Below, piece by piece: positions 9,569 through 18,507 of a DNA stretch of 64,000 nucleotides; the stretch's first letter is position 1, and every line of letters starts with the position of its first letter. A program made the position numbers and the translations under genes. Origin of the DNA: Bacillus sp. PAMC26568 (GTDB lineage Bacteria > Bacillota > Bacilli > Bacillales > Bacillaceae); assembly GCF_014235785.1 (NCBI RefSeq), contig NZ_CP060137.1, positions 3,534,001 through 3,598,000 of the forward strand, given 5' to 3'. The notes under the pieces were generated by a model, which was not told the origin of the DNA, made no database searches, and was given only the letters and a program-made list of their open reading frames with translations.

Positions 9569-10834
9569 ATGAAGAAGAAGCCGTTTAGAGTAATGAGTAA
9601 AAAATGGATTAGCACAGCAGTATTAGGTACATTACTTGTATCTGGAGTTCTGGCCGGATGCTCAAGCGATTCAGCATCATCTGATAAAACGACAGTTACT
9701 GTATGGGGTATGGGTGAAGAAGCAAAATCACTTCCGAAGATTGCTGCTGAATTTGAAAAAGAAAACCCGAAAATAGACGTAAAGGTTCAAGCGATCCCTT
9801 GGGAGACAGCTCATGATAAATTATTAACAGCCGTTGCTTCAAAAAAAGGGCCGGATGTTCTGCAGATGGGGACAACCTGGATTCCTGAGTTTGCAGCTGC
9901 AAATGCATTAATGGACTTAACACCTTACATCAAAGATTATCCAGAACTTGATCCGCAAAATTACTATGAAGGATCAGTAGAGACAACAAAATTTGAGGAT
10001 AAAACAGTTGGTCTGCCATGGTACATTGATACACGTGTTCTCTATTATCGAACAGATCTATTAAAAGAAGCAGGCTATGACGAAGCTCCCAAAACATGGG
10101 AAGAACTTCGTGATGCAGCAAAAAAACTGGCTGAACGCGGCGAAGGCAAGTATGGAATAAGCCTTGATACGAAGGAACAAAGCTTATCATTCATGTTTGC
10201 AAGACAAAATGGGTCAGCTTTGCTGGATGATCAAAATAAGCCTTTGTTTAATGAACCAGAATTTGTAGAGGCTGTTGAGTACTTAAATGAATTTTTCAAG
10301 GATGGCTCTGCTCCTAAAGATGAGCTCGGAATTGATATCATTCAAGGATTTCGCGAGGACGCTATTCTTCCAATGTTCATAAGCGGTCCGTGGATGATAA
10401 AACTAATTAATGATCAGGCTCCAGAGCTCGAAGGAAAATGGGCGACTGCTGTTCTTCCTGCAAAAGAAAATAATATCTCTGCACTAGGCGGTTCAAATCT
10501 CTCAATCTTTGAACATACAAAAAATAAAGACGCTTCATTAAAATTCTTAGCTTACATGAATAAACCTGAAACTCAGCTAAAGTGGATGGAAATGACGAAC
10601 TCGCTGCCATCAACAAAAGCAGCCTGGGAAGATGAAGCTTTAAAAGACAACCCTCTATACAAAACGTTTGGAGAGCAAATGGAAAATTCTCAACCTATGC
10701 CTGTAATAAAAGAATGGGAAAAAATTGCACAAGCCTATTTAACGAGCTTTGAGAAGATTTATCGCGGCGGTGAAGATGTAGAAAAAGAATTAGATCAATT
10801 CAACAAGAATTCTGAAGAAATTTTAAGTAAATAA
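9569..10834 (+). CDS. Extracellular sugar-binding lipoprotein of an ABC importer
   Basis: This is a family 1 solute-binding protein of about 421 residues. The N-terminus MKKKPFRVMSKKWISTAVLG leads into the lipobox LAGC (C31), so it is a membrane-anchored lipoprotein. The mature part starts TTVTVWGMGEEAKSLPKIAAEFEKENP and contains ADVLQMGT-like and GLPWYIDTRVLYYRTDLLKEAGYDEAPKTWEEL segments typical of carbohydrate binders. Of several Met codons I chose the ATG at 9569, which has AGGGGG 8 bases upstream; an earlier ATG at 9548 adds seven residues. It is first in the rightward operon. The expected ligand is a beta-1,2-gluco-oligosaccharide, by comparison with Listeria Lin1841; this is inference. 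The operon has no ATPase gene, so a shared MsmX-type ATPase is likely. Confidence 0.92.
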   Translation: MKKKPFRVMSKKWISTAVLGTLLVSGVLAGCSSDSASSDKTTVTVWGMGEEAKSLPKIAAEFEKENPKIDVKVQAIPWETAHDKLLTAVASKKGPDVLQMGTTWIPEFAAANALMDLTPYIKDYPELDPQNYYEGSVETTKFEDKTVGLPWYIDTRVLYYRTDLLKEAGYDEAPKTWEELRDAAKKLAERGEGKYGISLDTKEQSLSFMFARQNGSALLDDQNKPLFNEPEFVEAVEYLNEFFKDGSAPKDELGIDIIQGFREDAILPMFISGPWMIKLINDQAPELEGKWATAVLPAKENNISALGGSNLSIFEHTKNKDASLKFLAYMNKPETQLKWMEMTNSLPSTKAAWEDEALKDNPLYKTFGEQMENSQPMPVIKEWEKIAQAYLTSFEKIYRGGEDVEKELDQFNKNSEEILSK

Positions 10835-10893
10835 GGTGAAAACGGGTGAGCTGACAGTCAGAATGTCAGCTCTCGCCTATCATTTCGGCCAAA

Positions 10894-11799
10894 GTGAAAG
10901 AAGGGATTCGCTTGAAAAGCATCATTACCAACAAAACACCATATTTCTTCATAGCGCCTGCGATTATTCTGTTGTTCTTTTTCTCTTTGCTGCCAATCTT
11001 AGTGGCATTAATCATCAGTTTCACGGATATTGATTTAGCAGGCCTTGCAGATTGGTCAACGATAAACTTTATTGGATTCCAAAATTATACGGCTGTTTTA
11101 AGTGATGAGATCTTTATAAAGTCCATCCTTAATACCCTTTTTTATGTAGTGTTTGGGGTTCCGCTTGTTATTGTTTGCTCCCTCGGAATTGCCCTGCTGA
11201 TTAATTATGGAAAAGCCCGTATTTTCAAAGCATTCAGAGCCGTTTTTTATATGCCTTCCATTACAAATGTTGTGGCAGTAGCAGTCGTATGGAGTTATTT
11301 ATATAACCCTCAATTCGGCTTGTTCAACTACATGCTGGAGCTTCTTCATATTCCTCCCGTGCCATGGCTGCAGCATCCTGTGATGGCTAAAGTATCCTTA
11401 ATTGCTTTAGCTTTATGGCGGGCAATCGGCATCAATATGATCATATTTCTGGCAGCTCTTCAAGGTATTCCGAAAACCTATTATGAAGCGGCCCAGCTTG
11501 ACGGGGCAAGTGATTGGAAGCAGTTAACGAAAATAACACTCCCTCTGCTCCGATATGCAATATTCTTTGTATCGATTACAACAATGATTGGCTGGCTGCA
11601 ATTTTTTGAAGAGCCCTTTATTATGACTAAGGGCGGACCGCTTGACAGCACTACCTCCGTCGCCTTATTTATCTACCGCAATGGGTTTCAGCTCAGCAAC
11701 TTCGGCTATGCCGCTGCAGGATCGTTTATCTTGTTTATCGCCATCATCATTGTGACAATGATTCAATTCAAATTACAGAAAAAAGATGTCGATTATTGA
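10894..11799 (+). CDS. Sugar ABC transporter permease (MalF type)
   Basis: This inner-membrane permease of about 300 residues has six predicted membrane spans, opening with PYFFIAPAIILLFFFSLLPILVALIISF. The EAA loop that contacts the ATPase reads YYEAAQLDGASDWKQLTKITLPLL. The frame opens with GTG at 10894. A TTG at 10912 sits six bases after AGAAGGG and gives MKSIITNKTPYFF, an equally good start. It follows the binding protein by about 60 bases and slightly overlaps the frame of the next permease. It pairs with that permease to form the channel for the beta-glucan oligosaccharide importer. Confidence 0.92.
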   Translation: MKEGIRLKSIITNKTPYFFIAPAIILLFFFSLLPILVALIISFTDIDLAGLADWSTINFIGFQNYTAVLSDEIFIKSILNTLFYVVFGVPLVIVCSLGIALLINYGKARIFKAFRAVFYMPSITNVVAVAVVWSYLYNPQFGLFNYMLELLHIPPVPWLQHPVMAKVSLIALALWRAIGINMIIFLAALQGIPKTYYEAAQLDGASDWKQLTKITLPLLRYAIFFVSITTMIGWLQFFEEPFIMTKGGPLDSTTSVALFIYRNGFQLSNFGYAAAGSFILFIAIIIVTMIQFKLQKKDVDY

Positions 11800-11818
11800 G
11801 GATGAAGAGGTGAAAACG

Positions 11819-12673
11819 ATGAAAACAAAGACGATAAAACAGCCGGTTTACTTATCAGCAAAAGAACGGTATAAACAATGGATCCTTGGCATCACCTTAA
11901 CAATTGGCGGATTTTTTATTTCCATTCCATTTATTTGGATGATCCTCTCCGCTTTTAAAACAGAAAGCGAAGTCATGCAAATTCCGCCAACCTTATGGCC
12001 AAGTGAGTTTACGTTAGAAAACTTTGTGAATTTGTTTGTGAATATGAATTTTACCGTGTACTTAAAAAATACAGTCATTGTGGTTCTCTTCTCTTTTGCC
12101 GGATTATTTTTAAATGCCATGGCGGGATATGCATTTGCAAAATTCAATTTTAAAGGAAGAGAAAAGATTTTTTATATGGTGCTTGCTACGATGATGATTC
12201 CTGGACAAGTCACTATGATTCCTGTTTATTTAATTTTAAATCAATTGCAGCTGACAAATACTATGGCAGGAATTGTCTTGCCTGGTCTTGTTGGAGCCTT
12301 CAGCATTTTTCTGTTCAGGCAATTTATGTCCACAATACCAGATGAATTACTTGAGGCGGCAAGACTGGATGGGGCAAGCGAATTTCGCGTCTTCGTACAA
12401 GTCGTCCTGCCTATTTCCAAACCAATCCTTGCCGTTCAAGGTATCCTGACATTTATTGCAGGCTGGAACAGCTTCCTATGGCCATTGATTATTGCAAATG
12501 ATGAAGCGCTGTACACCCTCTCAGTCGGCTTATCTTTATTAAAAGGCCAATATGGCGGTAACTTCGCCTTACAAATGGCAGGATCCACATTTATGGTCGT
12601 TCCAATAATTATCATTTTCATCTTATTTCAAAAGCACATCATTGAAGGCTATACGATTTCAGGCATGAAATAG
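11819..12673 (+). CDS. Sugar ABC transporter permease (MalG type)
   Basis: The second channel subunit is about 284 residues with six membrane spans (WILGITLTIGGFFISIPFIW; FSFAGLFLNAMAGYAFAKF). Its EAA loop is LLEAARLDGASEFRVFVQVV, followed by LPISKP. It ends with the family-typical HIIEGYTISGMK. The ATG at 11819 follows AGAGGTG; an ATG 11 codons earlier lies inside the end of the previous gene and lacks a ribosome site. It is the last gene of the operon, before a terminator. Confidence 0.92.
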   Translation: MKTKTIKQPVYLSAKERYKQWILGITLTIGGFFISIPFIWMILSAFKTESEVMQIPPTLWPSEFTLENFVNLFVNMNFTVYLKNTVIVVLFSFAGLFLNAMAGYAFAKFNFKGREKIFYMVLATMMIPGQVTMIPVYLILNQLQLTNTMAGIVLPGLVGAFSIFLFRQFMSTIPDELLEAARLDGASEFRVFVQVVLPISKPILAVQGILTFIAGWNSFLWPLIIANDEALYTLSVGLSLLKGQYGGNFALQMAGSTFMVVPIIIIFILFQKHIIEGYTISGMK

Positions 12674-12715
12674 AAGGAGAAGCCTCAGCAGACAGACTTT
12701 CTAACCTTTTAAGAA

Positions 12716-12745
12716 GAGACCAGCAATTATTGCCGGTCTTTTTTC
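12716..12745 (+). terminator. Terminator of the sugar ABC operon
   Basis: AGACC(A)GCAAT pairs with ATTGC(C)GGTCT, one mismatch, followed by TTTTTT. Confidence 0.85.
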
Positions 12746-12776
12746 TATCTTAACCCACTAAATATATCCGCATTTA

Positions 12777-12805
12777 TCACAAGTTTCCCTCTCTTTCATA
12801 CGATA
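12777..12805 (+). promoter_or_regulatory. Sigma-K-like promoter of the gerP operon
   Basis: TCAC at 12777-12780 and CATACGATA at 12797-12805 are 16 bases apart. They fit the mother-cell sigma-K pattern (AC in the -35, CATANNNTA in the -10). In Bacillus the gerP operon is transcribed late in the mother cell, which agrees. No sigma-A alternative is evident. Confidence 0.6.
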
Positions 12806-12874
12806 ATTTAAAGGTAATACAATGTAGTGCACTTTTCTGACTTTTCACTTAGCAATAAGCAAAGGATGTTTGAT

Positions 12875-13096
12875 ATGCCAGCCATTGTTGGAGCATTTAA
12901 AGTAAATTCCGTCGGTACTAGCAGCATCGTTCATGTCGGGGACGTCATTACCATTTCACCATACAGCGAGGTAAAAACCTTTGCCGGGGCTGGGTCATTT
13001 AACACTGGGGACGGTTTGAATATTTACAATCAAAATAGTGTGACGAATACGTATGATAATGATGTAGTTGACCAGCCATTAGTCGGCAATGCATAA
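12875..13096 (+). CDS. gerPA: Spore germination protein GerPA
   Basis: The 73-residue GerPA/GerPF-family protein ([23 protein letters not shown], then [16 protein letters not shown]) is the first gene of a six-gene set in the order A-B-C-D-E-F. GerP proteins sit in the spore coat or cortex region and let germinants reach the inner-membrane receptors. The ATG at 12875 follows AAAGGATG; an upstream in-frame Met at 12827 adds 16 non-family residues and overlaps the leader. It ends [13 protein letters not shown], a family-typical tail. Confidence 0.92.
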   Translation: MPAIVGAFKVNSVGTSSIVHVGDVITISPYSEVKTFAGAGSFNTGDGLNIYNQNSVTNTYDNDVVDQPLVGNA

Positions 13097-13110
13097 AAGA
13101 GGTGAATAAC

Positions 13111-13332
13111 ATGAATTTTTACATTAACCAAACGATACAAATTAATCACTTGAAAATAGAAGCAGTCAGCAACTCTTCGGTTCTTCAAATAGGAAGCGCA
13201 GGTATTATTAAGCCTCTTTCAAATCTTTATAATACTGGAGCATTTACAACACCTGCCCCAGCAGCTGTCGGGGCTGGAGGGCAGATTGAGACACCGCCGG
13301 AAGGTCCTCTCGTTCCTCTTGCTCCAATTTAA
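13111..13332 (+). CDS. gerPB: Spore germination protein GerPB
   Basis: The 73-residue protein MNFYINQTIQINHLKIEAVS carries the GerPB core SNSSVLQIGSAGIIKPLSNLYNTG and a proline-rich end (GPLVPLAPI). The ATG at 13111 follows AGAGGTG; the GTG three codons earlier is part of that ribosome site. It is 14 bases after gerPA in the same operon and functions in spore permeability to germinants. Confidence 0.92.
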   Translation: MNFYINQTIQINHLKIEAVSNSSVLQIGSAGIIKPLSNLYNTGAFTTPAPAAVGAGGQIETPPEGPLVPLAPI

Positions 13333-13413
13333 TCTTATAGGCATTCACCCAACTTAAGAACGGAGCATATATATAACTAGATTCGTTTGAACGGGATTTT
13401 ATAAGCGGGGTGA

Positions 13414-14031
13414 ATGAAATTGTACTATGATCAATCAATGCTGCAATATGTGCAGAACCTATACTGCATCGTTCAGTCTCAGGATCAGAAAATAAAGGAG
13501 CTTGAATCCTCTATTTCCGCTATGATGGCTGAAATTGGAGAATTAAAAAAGCGACCCTCTACAAGTATTGAAAGAATCGAATATAAGTTTGACCAGCTTA
13601 AAGTAGAGACTTTAGAAGGAACGTTAAATATCGGACTGAATCCAACAGTTCCAGATCAAATAGAAAATTTTGAAGTGGAGCAGCAAGAACTTCAAGTAAA
13701 CAACAGAAAGCGCGAGGAAGAAATTTTCAAAGCCGTCCAGGAAAGGCTAATGGCATTTCTGAACGAAGATTGCGTCCGATATATCGAACAGCTTGCTTCA
13801 CAGCATAATTATGAGCTGGATGTTGCGCATAAGGAATTTATCATTGAAGATATCCGCAAGCAAATTGACAGCCGTATCAGGTACTATTTAAAGCAGGGAG
13901 AATACAGTGAAGCCGTGCCAATCAGCCAGCAAATCGAAGAAAATACCTCTAAAGTAAAGCAGGATGTGGAACGGTCCATTTCACACTTTATCCATGCCCT
14001 GCCGTCAGAAGGAGTTGACACCAATCCATGA
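13414..14031 (+). CDS. gerPC: Spore germination protein GerPC
   Basis: The 205-residue protein has an N-terminal coiled coil (QYVQNLYCIVQSQDQKIKEL, then ESSISAMMAEIGELKKR, residues ~10-46) and a helical C-terminal part rich in Glu and Gln. This is the one GerP component outside the GerPA/F fold, and it matches GerPC in length and place. The ATG follows GCGGGGTGA. Its TGA overlaps the gerPD ATG, giving translational coupling. Its exact role in the spore is not defined. Confidence 0.9.
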   Translation: MKLYYDQSMLQYVQNLYCIVQSQDQKIKELESSISAMMAEIGELKKRPSTSIERIEYKFDQLKVETLEGTLNIGLNPTVPDQIENFEVEQQELQVNNRKREEEIFKAVQERLMAFLNEDCVRYIEQLASQHNYELDVAHKEFIIEDIRKQIDSRIRYYLKQGEYSEAVPISQQIEENTSKVKQDVERSISHFIHALPSEGVDTNP

Positions 14032-14204
14032 AATTCACAGTCGTAAATAAAGAAATTTGCGTTGGAACCATTCGAGTCACAGGTGTTGCAAGTTCCAGTG
14101 TTTTCCTTATAGGTGATGCAAACTGCATTACATTATCTTCTGTTTTTGATACGCCGCCTGAATCATTGATTATCGGTCCATTTGTACCTCTTGCTCCAGA
14201 ATAA
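14028..14204 (+). CDS. gerPD: Spore germination protein GerPD (58 residues)
   Basis: A 58-codon frame starts at the ATG overlapping the gerPC stop (ATGA). It reads MKFTVVNKEICVGTIRVTGV, then ASSSVFLIGDANCITLSSVF, and ends LIIGPFVPLAPE. The SSSVFLIGD core and the PFVPLAPE end match the GerPB/GerPD pattern, and the position between C and E confirms it. Its start overlaps gerPC and it stops one base before the gerPE ATG, so translation is tightly coupled. Confidence 0.9.
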   Translation: MKFTVVNKEICVGTIRVTGVASSSVFLIGDANCITLSSVFDTPPESLIIGPFVPLAPE

Positions 14205-14205
14205 A

Positions 14206-14586
14206 ATGCAGAATCGATTATCAATCGTTGACAAGGCGTATGTCAACTCCGTTGGGATCAGCTCTATTTTTCAGATTGGTGACAGCATTGATATTGTTCC
14301 ACTGGTAAAAGTTTATGCGGTTCAAAGGGAAGAAGAAATATTTTATGACAATGAAGGAGATTTAAGGCAATATTCTATATATGAAGAACCGCTCCCAAAG
14401 CCTCTTATCACTGAAAATATTCAGACCGAATTTTATCATGAAAATCCGACGATACGAGTGGGTGCCGTTAAAGTGATAGCGATTTCTTCGTCTGCTGTTG
14501 TCCAATTCGGTTCCACAAATACCATCTCAGCAGAAGCAAGAGTCAAGCATATCAGGCATTTGCGAAGCAGGAGTGAACCATCATAG
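14206..14586 (+). CDS. gerPE: Spore germination protein GerPE
   Basis: The 126-residue protein begins MQNRLSIVDKAYVNSVGISS, with IFQIGDSIDIVPLVKVYAVQ and REEEIFYDNEGDLRQYSIYE as in GerPE. A second GerP-like half sits near the end (RVGAVKVIAISSSAVVQFGS). The ATG at 14206 begins two bases after the gerPD stop. A TTG further up lies inside gerPD and adds eight residues outside the family. No clear ribosome site is visible, so reinitiation from gerPD is likely. Confidence 0.9.
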   Translation: MQNRLSIVDKAYVNSVGISSIFQIGDSIDIVPLVKVYAVQREEEIFYDNEGDLRQYSIYEEPLPKPLITENIQTEFYHENPTIRVGAVKVIAISSSAVVQFGSTNTISAEARVKHIRHLRSRSEPS

Positions 14587-14636
14587 TATAATCGCATAGA
14601 CTGTGAGTATGACAGAAAGACAAAGGATGTTCGTTC

Positions 14637-14855
14637 ATGCCAGCTATTATAGGCCCAATCTGCATTAATTCTGTTGGCGGCGGAGTCGTAAACTTCGGTG
14701 ACTCATTTTACCTTTCGCCCAAGAGCTCCTCTAAGACTGCATCAGGTTCCGGCGGGGCTAATACAGGGGACTTTATCATCGTCAACAACATTGTAAGTGC
14801 AACCAATGCAATTGACCCGGATATTAATGATCAAAATATGTTAGCCAATAATTAA
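14637..14855 (+). CDS. gerPF: Spore germination protein GerPF
   Basis: The 72-residue GerPF-type protein begins MPAIIGPICINSVGGGVVNF and continues GDSFYLSPKSSSKTASGSGG and NTGDF, ending DPDINDQNMLANN. AAAGGATG precedes the ATG. It closes the gerP operon and is followed by a large palindromic repeat. A diverged copy of the same family lies at 39.6 kb. Confidence 0.93.
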   Translation: MPAIIGPICINSVGGGVVNFGDSFYLSPKSSSKTASGSGGANTGDFIIVNNIVSATNAIDPDINDQNMLANN

Positions 14856-15036
14856 AATGACGTGTTACAAGAAAAGCAGAAGCGCCCGTTTAGCCCTGAC
14901 AGGCAGATAAGGATCCGACAGAAAAGACCGGGTTTGACTTTTTTGGCGGATCCTTTCTGATCGAAGGGCTGGGCGATGGAGCTAGACATGGAAATGAATC
15001 TTTTTTCTTTCCAATAACTTGTAAACACGTCAATTT
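14856..15036. repeat. Nested inverted-repeat element between gerPF and sbcC
   Basis: The outer arms GACGTGTTACAAG (14859-14871) and CTTGTAAACACGTC (15018-15031) are inverted copies differing by one base. Inside them CGCCC..AGCCCT and AGGGCTGGGCG pair, and AGGATCCG pairs with CGGATCCT at the core (14910-14917 and 14947-14954). The GGAGCTAGACAT end recurs at 15067-15079 as a partial second copy. It resembles the GAAGCGCC...GGAGCTAGAC intergenic palindromes common in Bacillaceae. It lies between convergent genes and may also end transcription. The rest of the gap up to 15147 is AT-rich without a gene. Confidence 0.7.
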
Positions 15037-15147
15037 CATTTCTGTTCGGTCCGAGGAGTCAGGCTCTGGAGCTAGACATAGAAATTATAAAAGTTCTATT
15101 AGTTTAAAAAAAGCGAATACATCTGCTAAATTTACCATATCGAAAGA

Positions 15148-18100
15148 CTACATCACTTCAAGCTGAACAACTGTTCCTTGTCCGGTAGGCTCTGCCGGCA
15201 AAACAATCAGCTTGCGCGGCAATCGTGCCCGAAGCTCATGAACATGGCTGATGACGCCAACAGCAAGGTTGTTGGATTGCAATTTTTCAAGCGCAGTAAT
15301 AACCGTGTCCAGCAGCTCTGCATCAAGTGTGCCGAATCCCTCATCCAGAAAGAAAAACTGCAGAGGATATTCGCCTCTAAGCTGGATTTGTGACGATAGT
15401 GATAATGCCAGTGCCAGAGAAGTTAAAAACGTTTCTCCGCCTGATAGGCTGGTGACAGGACGTCTTACCCCTCCGTTTGCATCATCCCTCATGATAAAGC
15501 CGCCGCCGGAATCGACTTCTATTGCGTAACGCTGCCTTGTCAGCAGTCCTAATCGTTCAGAAGCATCCTCACTGACGATATGAAGCTGTTCTTCTGCTAA
15601 AAACTCAACAAATCCATTTCCTTTAAACACAGACTGCAGCTTTTCAAGCCTGCCGGTGAGGGCATCCAGCTCTTTACGCATTTCTTCAATTTCCGTATAG
15701 CGCTTATGCTTATCTTTTAGAAGCTGCAAGTTTTTTGCTGCTGCTCCTCTTTCTTCAGCAGCCTGATCAATCAGCACCTTGCCTTCTGATTTAAGCTGCT
15801 GAATTTCTTTCCATTTCAGAGGACTTACGTTCCGCTCTTTTAATTTTGCATCTATACGTTTTAAGTCAGCCAGCACTTGTTTCTTTTTATCCTGATAAGT
15901 GTCAATTTCTTCTTTCATTTTCTGTTTTTCAACGGTCGGTACTAGCGCATTTACTGCATCTTTGATTTCCGCAAATGGGGTCTCAAGCTTTACTTCTTCC
16001 CATTTTGCCTTGGCTTGCACACTGCGCAAGACTGCCTGATCAAATGCCTTTTCAGCTGCATGGCAGTCGCTTTCCGCCTTCTGAACATCCGCCATTGCTT
16101 CCTGCCAGCCTTTATACAGCATTTGCTCTTGCTGAATTAATTCTGTCAGCTTACGGTCTGTTTCCTTAAGTAAAAATGTGATTTCATTATTACCCGTTTC
16201 TTTATTTAGCCTTGCCTGCTTCTCATTAGCAGCCTGCTCTTTATTATGCAGGGAAGCTGTCAGTTCAATTTGAGTGTTTCTAAATTGAACGGCTTCTTGC
16301 TCAAGCTGTTTGTGCTGCTGTTCTTTTTCTTCAATGAATTCAATGCTTTTTTGCACCCTCGCTTTTAAATCTTCAAGTGATGCATCCTGTTCTCTAATTT
16401 GCTTCTGTTTTTCTTCTGCCTGCTGAAACGTAAGATCGCCAAATTGAAGTTTCCACTTATCAAGAGCTGTGCGATATTCAGAGGTGATTGAACCATGTTT
16501 TTCGACCAGTTCTTTATATTCTTCCTCATTGTTTTTCTGTGTATATAAATGCTGATTGATTTGCTCTTGCAAGGATCTAGCGCTGTTCTGCAGCTTTTGG
16601 AATCGTTCCTTTGTTTGCAGGAAATCCTGCTTCAGCGCCTTATACTCTGTTACAATTTCCGCTTCGATTTGTTCATCAAAACTCTCAGAAATACTTTCCC
16701 CTGATAAAAATGAGTAAGAATCCACCATTTCTTTTGAAAGCTCTTCCCACTTTTCTTGTAAATGCTGAAGATTGGCGCTGATTGTCATACCTTCTGCTGT
16801 TTTCCGTTCTAGTTCCTCAATGATGGAAGCAGATGAACTTAATGTTTCCTCTTCCTTGGCAAGCGCTGGATGATGGATTGAACCGCATACCGGACAAGGA
16901 TTATCTCCTGAAAGGTGTTTGGCAAGCTGTACCGCCATTTTCTGATCACGCTGTTTTTCTGCTTTGCTTTTTTCCTCTGAAAGTCTAAGTTTCAGTGAAT
17001 CAGATTGTTGCTGTTGCTTTTTTAACAGATCGCAGCTTCTATTATAAAAACGCTGAACATCTGCGTAGCATTCCTTGATTTTTGTTTCATCAATTTCAAG
17101 CTTCTGCTTTGCTTCACTAAGCTGTTCTTTGACGTTTTGAAGAATGGCTTCTTTTTTCTCGGCCGCTTTTTTCCGTTCAAGAACAGCTGATTCCAAATTA
17201 GCAAGGACAAACATTTGTTCAGATGCCATTCGGGTATTCTCCCGTTCTTGAACAGACACGGTGTTTTGTTCAATGTTCTCTTTAAGCACCTTCTGTTTTT
17301 CGGCAGCCTTTTTCAGTAATTCACTTGCCCTCCCGCTCTCGTTCTGGCACTGCTGCAGCTCCTTAGAGATTACTTCTGCTTTTTCAGTAAGTTCTTTTAT
17401 ATCTGCAAGATCTTTTTTTAGTTCCTCTTCCAGTGTTTTCAGTTGTGAAAGCCGTTCTTTTTTTGCAATTAATTGAGGCTCTTCGGATGCTTTCATCTCC
17501 CTTATTTGCTCGTAAGACTTAAGGATCTCGTCATATCGCTGTTTATGATGCTGCCATTCTTTATGAAGATCATTTTTTTGAATGGTGCTATCCTTTTTTT
17601 CTTGCTCTGCTGTTTGAAGCGCCTCTGCATAAGGCTTTACATATTCCGCTTTTTCAGCCTTCATTAGACGATTCTGAAGCATAGTGATTTCAGTTTCCCT
17701 CTGATCGAGTATTACTTGGATGTTTTTATACTCCGACTTTTCAAGCTGCAGCTGCCACACTTCTTCGCATTCATCATACTCTTTTAGCGTTTGATCGTAT
17801 TCTTTTTGTCTCTTTTGCAAAAGAAGATTGGCGCCTTGCAAATCCTGATCAGCAAGCCCGACTGCTTCAGCTGATGCATCCCCAAGTCCTGCCTGCTCAG
17901 CCGTCAGTTCATTCTGCTGTCCCTTTGCATGAGCAAGTCTTTTTCTGAGTTTTTTTACGAGCTCATCCCCATATTGTTCTAAATGGAACAAGCGCTGCAG
18001 CATTTGTCTTCTTTCAGCACCCTTTAAGGACAAAAACTCAGCAAATTTTCCTTGAGGCAGCACAACAGCCCGCGTGAAATCATCAATCGTTAAACCGAGA

Positions 18101-18507
18101 AGAGCGTAAACTTTTTCATTCACTTCTGCTGCCTTGTCAGCAAGAACAATCGTTTCTTCTGTATTTTCTATGATTCGGCATAAGGCTGTTTTGACCCGCT
18201 GCTCATCTGTGCGTTTAAACATTCTTTCAACAGAGTATCGTTTCATGCTGCTTGCATTTTCAAGCTCAAACGTAAAGGATACATGGACTGTATCCTCAGC
18301 GTGATTTAATATCCCTTGAGTGTTATTGGCTGCACGTTCCACTTTTCCATACAAAGCAAGGGTCATCGCATCGAGAATGGAGGACTTTCCGCTGCCTGTA
18401 GGACCAAAAATCCCGAACACACCGCCTTCACAAAGAGAGCTGAAATCAATGACTTGCTTTTCTCTAAAACTATGCAATCCTGAAATCGTTAGTGATATCG
18501 GCTTCAT
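15148..18507 (-). CDS. sbcC: Exonuclease SbcCD, ATPase subunit SbcC
   Basis: The 1119-residue SMC/Rad50-like ATPase has Walker A GPTGSGKSSILDAMTLALYG at ~35-55, long coiled coils, and a zinc-hook CPVC with C538 and C541 in the middle. The ABC signature is LSGGETFLTSLALALSLSSQ, and Walker B FFLDEGFGTLDAELLD is near the C-terminus. With SbcD it opens and trims DNA hairpins and protein-blocked ends. Its ATG overlaps the sbcD stop by four bases, so the pair is translationally coupled. Length and architecture are normal. Confidence 0.95.
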   Translation of the reverse strand: MKPISLTISGLHSFREKQVIDFSSLCEGGVFGIFGPTGSGKSSILDAMTLALYGKVERAANNTQGILNHAEDTVHVSFTFELENASSMKRYSVERMFKRTDEQRVKTALCRIIENTEETIVLADKAAEVNEKVYALLGLTIDDFTRAVVLPQGKFAEFLSLKGAERRQMLQRLFHLEQYGDELVKKLRKRLAHAKGQQNELTAEQAGLGDASAEAVGLADQDLQGANLLLQKRQKEYDQTLKEYDECEEVWQLQLEKSEYKNIQVILDQRETEITMLQNRLMKAEKAEYVKPYAEALQTAEQEKKDSTIQKNDLHKEWQHHKQRYDEILKSYEQIREMKASEEPQLIAKKERLSQLKTLEEELKKDLADIKELTEKAEVISKELQQCQNESGRASELLKKAAEKQKVLKENIEQNTVSVQERENTRMASEQMFVLANLESAVLERKKAAEKKEAILQNVKEQLSEAKQKLEIDETKIKECYADVQRFYNRSCDLLKKQQQQSDSLKLRLSEEKSKAEKQRDQKMAVQLAKHLSGDNPCPVCGSIHHPALAKEEETLSSSASIIEELERKTAEGMTISANLQHLQEKWEELSKEMVDSYSFLSGESISESFDEQIEAEIVTEYKALKQDFLQTKERFQKLQNSARSLQEQINQHLYTQKNNEEEYKELVEKHGSITSEYRTALDKWKLQFGDLTFQQAEEKQKQIREQDASLEDLKARVQKSIEFIEEKEQQHKQLEQEAVQFRNTQIELTASLHNKEQAANEKQARLNKETGNNEITFLLKETDRKLTELIQQEQMLYKGWQEAMADVQKAESDCHAAEKAFDQAVLRSVQAKAKWEEVKLETPFAEIKDAVNALVPTVEKQKMKEEIDTYQDKKKQVLADLKRIDAKLKERNVSPLKWKEIQQLKSEGKVLIDQAAEERGAAAKNLQLLKDKHKRYTEIEEMRKELDALTGRLEKLQSVFKGNGFVEFLAEEQLHIVSEDASERLGLLTRQRYAIEVDSGGGFIMRDDANGGVRRPVTSLSGGETFLTSLALALSLSSQIQLRGEYPLQFFFLDEGFGTLDAELLDTVITALEKLQSNNLAVGVISHVHELRARLPRKLIVLPAEPTGQGTVVQLEVM

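Noticed and set aside
10836..11033. 65-residue open frame between binding protein and permease
   Set aside because: It overlaps the first permease out of frame, has no ribosome site and no membrane or family character.
14578..14590. CATAGTATA before gerPF as a second sigma-K promoter
   Set aside because: The -10 fits, but no AC-containing -35 lies 15-17 bases upstream, and the gene is close behind gerPE in one operon.
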